Positions 60,923 to 64,000 of a stretch of DNA of 64,000 bases are shown piece after piece. This DNA is from Mycolicibacterium aichiense (GTDB lineage Bacteria > Actinomycetota > Actinomycetes > Mycobacteriales > Mycobacteriaceae): positions 1,612,001 through 1,676,000 of the forward strand of contig NZ_AP022561.1 of NCBI RefSeq assembly GCF_010726245.1. Reading direction: 5' to 3'. Position 1 is the stretch's first letter; each line of letters opens with the position of its first letter. A model generated the notes under the pieces. The model had not been told where the DNA came from. It saw only the letters and a program-made list of their open reading frames with translations, and made no database searches. Made by a program: the position numbers and the translations under genes.

Positions 60923-61312
60923 ATGATTCGGCCGACGTACGTGGTCTTGACAGCGTTCGCGGTGGCCCTCGGAGGTGTCGCCGTGACCGCACCCGTCGCG
61001 AGCGCCGGGCCGCTGCCGCCGTGCACGTACACCCTCACGCCGCCCGTGGTCGGTCCCGGCGGGGTCACCGCCACCGCGGATCTCGCAGGATGCGGGCCGG
61101 GCGGAGGGCCCTATCTGGCGGTCGCGTGTCTACTGGGCACCGACGGAGTCACGCACTGCACGCAGGCGCACGGTTCGGATCCTGCGGTGATCTCCGTGCC
61201 GTACCAGCCGGGCTTCACCTATATCGCGACCGGCCGGGGATGTCCCGTGTGGATGGGGCAGAACGTCGCGCCGGACTGCCAGCTCCTCGGCCCGTTCACC
61301 GCGACCCTGTAG
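60923..61312 (+). CDS. small secreted protein, function unknown
   Basis: The 129-residue product has a signal peptide ending near VASAGP. The mature part is rich in Gly, Pro and Thr, with six cysteines (PPCTYT, AGCGPGG, VACLLG, THCTQA, GRGCPVW, PDCQLL) that may form three disulfides. I do not recognise a family. It is divergent from the DUF732 gene and is followed after seven bases by the next gene. Confidence 0.75.
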   Translation: MIRPTYVVLTAFAVALGGVAVTAPVASAGPLPPCTYTLTPPVVGPGGVTATADLAGCGPGGGPYLAVACLLGTDGVTHCTQAHGSDPAVISVPYQPGFTYIATGRGCPVWMGQNVAPDCQLLGPFTATL

Positions 61313-61319
61313 GAACCAC

Positions 61320-61712
61320 ATGTCGATCGACAAGGCCGCGGTCGTCGCGGGCAGTATCCGGCTGGCTTCGGGAGTGCATTTTCTCGTCGACCCGATGGGC
61401 GCCAACAAGCTGTGGGGTGAGCCGAACGACCCGGGCCCGTCGGCTCGGTTGCTGCTGCGGTCCATGGGCTACCGCGACGCGCTGATCGGCGGACTTCTGT
61501 TGTCGGCGGGGTTGCGCGGGCGCAATACCCGGGGATGGTTCCTGGCTTCGGGCGGAGCGGACGCCGCCGACCTTCTCGGGGGCAGCAGCGTGCACAGCGA
61601 GCTGACCCGCGGACAGCAGATCATCGGACTCGGCGGCGCGGTGGTGGGCATCGGCGTCGGGCTCTGGGGTGCTACCCGACGTCGCACGCCGGCGCCGGAG
61701 GTCGCTCCGTAG
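61320..61712 (+). CDS. small membrane protein (DUF4267-like)
   Basis: The 130-residue protein has about four hydrophobic stretches with small residues (AAVVAGSIRLASGVHF, GYRDALIGGLLLSAGL, GWFLASGGADAADLL, IIGLGGAVVGIGVGLWG). The pattern GYRDALIG and GADAADLL fits small mycobacterial membrane proteins of the DUF4267 kind; I am not certain of the family. It starts at the ATG at 61320. Confidence 0.7.
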   Translation: MSIDKAAVVAGSIRLASGVHFLVDPMGANKLWGEPNDPGPSARLLLRSMGYRDALIGGLLLSAGLRGRNTRGWFLASGGADAADLLGGSSVHSELTRGQQIIGLGGAVVGIGVGLWGATRRRTPAPEVAP

Positions 61713-61726
61713 ACCCGCGGGCAGCG

Positions 61727-62383
61727 TTGTCGGTGGCGCTCGCCGCCGCTGTCCTCGTGCAATGCAGTCCGGCGCCCGCGCCGCATCCCGCCGCGCCGAC
61801 GTCAGTGACCACGACGGTCACCACCTCGGAGCCGGTGGTGCGGCCGGTCACCGCTGCGGACCTCGGAGCCACCTGGCGTCCCGGTTGTCCGGTGGCGCCC
61901 GACGAGTTGCGTCGGGTGGAGCTCGACTACGTCGGCCTGGACGGGCTGGACCATCGCGGCATGCTCGTCGTGCACCGAGATGTGGTGGACGAGGTGATCG
62001 CGATCTTCGCCGACCTACACCGGCAGCGCTATCCCATCGCGAGGATGCAAACACCCGATCACTACCCGGGGGCCACCGACGAACTGTCGATGGAGGACAA
62101 CAACACCTCGGCCTTCAACTGCCGTCCACTGCCCGGCAGCACCGCCTGGTCGCTGCATGCCTACGGGCGCGCGATCGACCTCAACCCACTGTTCAATCCG
62201 TACCTCGACCGATCCGGTGATCTCGAACCGGCAACCGCGGGAAGCTATCTCGACCGTCACCGCACCGCTCCGGGCATGCTGCACGCCGGCGACGCGGCGG
62301 TGCGCGCTTTCGCCGATCGGGGGTGGGTCTGGGGCGGCGATTGGCGCAACCCAGTCGACTACCAGCATTTCGAACGCCGCTGA
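61727..62383 (+). CDS. exported M15-family (VanY/D-Ala-D-Ala carboxypeptidase-like) peptidase
   Basis: The protein has a hydrophobic leader with VLVQCSPAP (possible lipidation) and a Pro/Thr-rich linker. An M15C-type domain follows, with zinc-site sequences SAFNCRPLPGSTAWSLHAYGRAIDLNPL (His and Asp ligands) and PVDYQHFE (third ligand). It would cut peptidoglycan peptides. No ATG exists in frame near the leader; TTG at 61727 gives 218 residues and GTG at 61733 is an alternative, both with weak ribosome sites. Its start overlaps no other gene. Confidence 0.82.
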   Translation: MSVALAAAVLVQCSPAPAPHPAAPTSVTTTVTTSEPVVRPVTAADLGATWRPGCPVAPDELRRVELDYVGLDGLDHRGMLVVHRDVVDEVIAIFADLHRQRYPIARMQTPDHYPGATDELSMEDNNTSAFNCRPLPGSTAWSLHAYGRAIDLNPLFNPYLDRSGDLEPATAGSYLDRHRTAPGMLHAGDAAVRAFADRGWVWGGDWRNPVDYQHFERR

Positions 62384-62399
62384 GCTGGGTTTGTAACCG

Positions 62400-63023
62400 T
62401 CAGGCGCGCAGGCGAGCCGCCAGCGATTCGCCGAAGGCGAGCAACGCAGCCCTGCCGATGTCGAGAATCGCTTCGTCGAACTCGCTGTTGTCCCGGTAGG
62501 AGAGCTCCAGCATGCGATCGGCCATCTCCACGGCCACCAGCATCGCCCTCGGGTCGGTGTCGGCGGGTATCAGGCCGACATCGACGAGGATGCTGTGCAG
62601 TCGGTCGGCGAGGGTGCGCATCCGGGCGTGCACGTGCTTGGTCACGGTGGGGGAGGTCCGCCCGCCCAGCCACATCCCGGCCGCGCTCGGATGCCTGCGG
62701 TAATAGTCGACGTGCAAGTTGATCTCGTTGTTGAGCAGATCGGCGATCGAGGTGATCGTCCACGTCTGCTCGGCCGCGACGCAGCGGGCGTCGATTTCGC
62801 TGCAGTGCCGCTCCATCAGCTCGTCGAAAATCGCGTCGCGGTCGGCGAAGAATCGGTATAGCGAGGGATAGGACACCCCGGCACGGTCGGCGATCGTGCG
62901 GGTGGTCGCGGCGTCGATGCCCTGCTCATCGGCGATGGCGGCGGCCGCGTCGAGAATTCGGGCGACGGTCTGGCGGCTGCGGGCCTGAACCGGCGCCCGC
63001 CGCGGAACCGACACCGTGGTCAT
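62400..63023 (-). CDS. TetR-family regulator next to an EthA-like gene
   Basis: The 207-residue regulator has a TetR DNA-binding domain at about residues 15-65 (RQTVARILDAAAAIADEQGI, RTIADRAGVSYPSLYRFFADRDAIFDEL) and a helical effector domain. It is divergent from the Baeyer-Villiger monooxygenase gene and shares an 83-base promoter region with a strong dyad. The layout is that of ethR-ethA in M. tuberculosis, so it probably represses the monooxygenase. It is not close enough by eye to be called EthR itself. Confidence 0.9.
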   Translation of the reverse strand: MTTVSVPRRAPVQARSRQTVARILDAAAAIADEQGIDAATTRTIADRAGVSYPSLYRFFADRDAIFDELMERHCSEIDARCVAAEQTWTITSIADLLNNEINLHVDYYRRHPSAAGMWLGGRTSPTVTKHVHARMRTLADRLHSILVDVGLIPADTDPRAMLVAVEMADRMLELSYRDNSEFDEAILDIGRAALLAFGESLAARLRA

Positions 63024-63057
63024 CGCAACTCCCTCGAACCCTTGACACTGATCCGCG

Positions 63058-63086
63058 AAACTATAACACTATTCACGTTACAGTTT
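63058..63086. promoter_or_regulatory. inverted repeat, probable TetR operator
   Basis: Arms AAACTATAAC and GTTACAGTTT match at 9 of 10 positions around a nine-base spacer. The dyad is centred in the 83-base region between the tetR start (63023) and the monooxygenase start (63107). A TTGACA at 63042-63047 and TATAAC at 63062-63067 lie close by with a 14-base spacing, so the repressor would overlap the promoter. Operator function is inferred. Confidence 0.55.
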
Positions 63087-63106
63087 CTACGCCAGAGGGT
63101 GCCCGA

Positions 63107-64000
63107 ATGACCGCGAACTCGCTCGAACAGGTCCGACCGACTCAGCCCTTGCGGGGCCACGTCGATGTACTGATCGTCGGTGCCGGAATCTCCGGCCTGG
63201 GAATGGGCCACTATCTGCACACCATGCAGCCGGGAAAGAGCTTCGCGATTGTCGACAGTCGCGATGCGATCGGCGGCACCTGGGACCTGTTCCGTTATCC
63301 CGGCATCCGGTCGGATTCCGACCTGCACACCTTCGGCTACGAGTTCAAGCCGTGGACGTCCGACAACGCGATCGCCGACGCCCATGAAATCCTCGACTAT
63401 CTGCACGAGGTGGTCGACGAGGACGACCTGGGCCGTCGAATCCATTTCCATCACAAGGTGTTACGGGCCAACTTCGACTCGGCCACCGCGCAGTGGACGG
63501 TCACGCTCGAGCGCGACGGCGAGCAGTTCGAGGTGACCTGTGACTGGCTGTTCGGGGCCACCGGCTACTACGACTACGCCGGGGGACACCGACCGCACTT
63601 CGAGGGCGAAGAGGATTTCGAGGGGCGCATCGTGCATCCCCAGTCCTGGCCGGAAGACCTCGACTACACCGGTAAGAAGGTTGTCGTCATCGGCAGTGGC
63701 GCAACCGCGGTGACGTTGATCCCCGCGATGGCCGGCGACGTCGAACACATCACCATGCTGCAGCGCTCGCCGTCGTACGTGATGCCACTGCCGCGCAAGG
63801 ACCCCATCGCCAACTCGTTGCGGAAAGTGTTGCCGGCCAAGGCCGCTTACGCCGCGACCCGCCGGTTCAACATCGGTAAGGGCCGTTTCATCTACAACCT
63901 GTGCCAGCGCCACCCCAAGCTCGCCCGGCGGATCATCCGGTCGATCAATATGAAGGCGCTGCCGGAGGGTTTCGAAGTGGACACCCATTTCAACCCCACG
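63107..64000 (+). CDS. Baeyer-Villiger monooxygenase, EthA-like (3' end outside window)
   Basis: About 298 residues are visible and the frame runs off the window. They carry the FAD motif VGAGISGLG at residues 24-32, the GGTWDLFRYPGIRSDSDLHT segment typical of the family, the type I Baeyer-Villiger signature FxGxxxHxxxWP (Phe171, Gly173, His177, Trp181, Pro182), and the NADPH motif GSGATAVTL near 204. The sequence is close in layout to EthA, which oxidises ketones and activates ethionamide. The start ATG at 63107 has AGAGGGT shortly upstream. Its likely regulator is the divergent TetR gene. Confidence 0.9.
   Translation, partial: MTANSLEQVRPTQPLRGHVDVLIVGAGISGLGMGHYLHTMQPGKSFAIVDSRDAIGGTWDLFRYPGIRSDSDLHTFGYEFKPWTSDNAIADAHEILDYLHEVVDEDDLGRRIHFHHKVLRANFDSATAQWTVTLERDGEQFEVTCDWLFGATGYYDYAGGHRPHFEGEEDFEGRIVHPQSWPEDLDYTGKKVVVIGSGATAVTLIPAMAGDVEHITMLQRSPSYVMPLPRKDPIANSLRKVLPAKAAYAATRRFNIGKGRFIYNLCQRHPKLARRIIRSINMKALPEGFEVDTHFNPT

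Overview
The window is high-GC actinobacterial DNA and almost certainly comes from a Mycobacterium, most likely a fast-growing environmental Mycolicibacterium. It holds two mce lipid-transport clusters, a PGRS-like glycine-rich exoprotein, an OtsB1-type trehalose phosphatase/GH65 fusion, an F420-dependent Ddn-like protein, GAF-ANTAR and DUF732 proteins, and an EthA/EthR-like pair. The window opens inside a radical SAM gene and closes inside a Baeyer-Villiger monooxygenase gene. Genes are dense, with many 4-base ATGA/GTGA stop-start overlaps.

Layout. 1-4.6 kb: radical SAM C-terminus, GAF-ANTAR regulator, secreted DUF4185 protein, lipoprotein and a PHB-depolymerase-like esterase. 4.6-13.8 kb: a complete minus-strand yrbEA-yrbEB-mceABCDEF operon. 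14.0-17.3 kb: a signalling operon of receiver-PPM phosphatase, CHASE3/HAMP histidine kinase and stand-alone receiver. 17.4-24.2 kb: small envelope proteins, a cupin, a triple-DUF190 protein with two CrcB fluoride-channel subunits, phosphoglucomutase and an MFS transporter.

24.3-34.7 kb: a genomic island, the highlight of the window. An intact tRNA-Ala(GGC) gene lies at 24316. The last 42 bases of that tRNA, from the first base of the anticodon loop to the discriminator, are repeated perfectly at 34643-34684. A hairpin and T-rich tail that look like the original tRNA terminator follow that copy. Between the repeats lie a TetR regulator, a divergent emopamil-binding-protein (EBP, sterol isomerase)-like membrane protein, a full mceABCDEF set without its own yrbE permease genes, and a secreted protein. 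No integrase is visible. The cargo suggests uptake, and perhaps modification, of a sterol-like lipid; that is inference.

34.7-45.4 kb: MerR regulator with two divergent MerR-type promoters, SnoaL-like protein, SDR, DUF3297, cytochrome oxidase subunit I, a hydrolase, a PGRS/GH5 fusion exoprotein, a flavin-linked oxidase, a Ddn-like protein and a proline-rich membrane protein. 45.4-50.8 kb: a D-hydroxyacid dehydrogenase, then a catabolic operon of FadR-type regulator, acyl-CoA synthetase, class II aldolase and amidohydrolase. 50.8-57.5 kb: a long leader with DosR-like boxes before phosphoenolpyruvate synthase and the OtsB1-type fusion. 57.5-64 kb: a flavin monooxygenase, a cluster of small secreted proteins (serine protease, CAP, DUF732, M15 peptidase) and a TetR/EthA-like divergent pair with a clear operator-like dyad.
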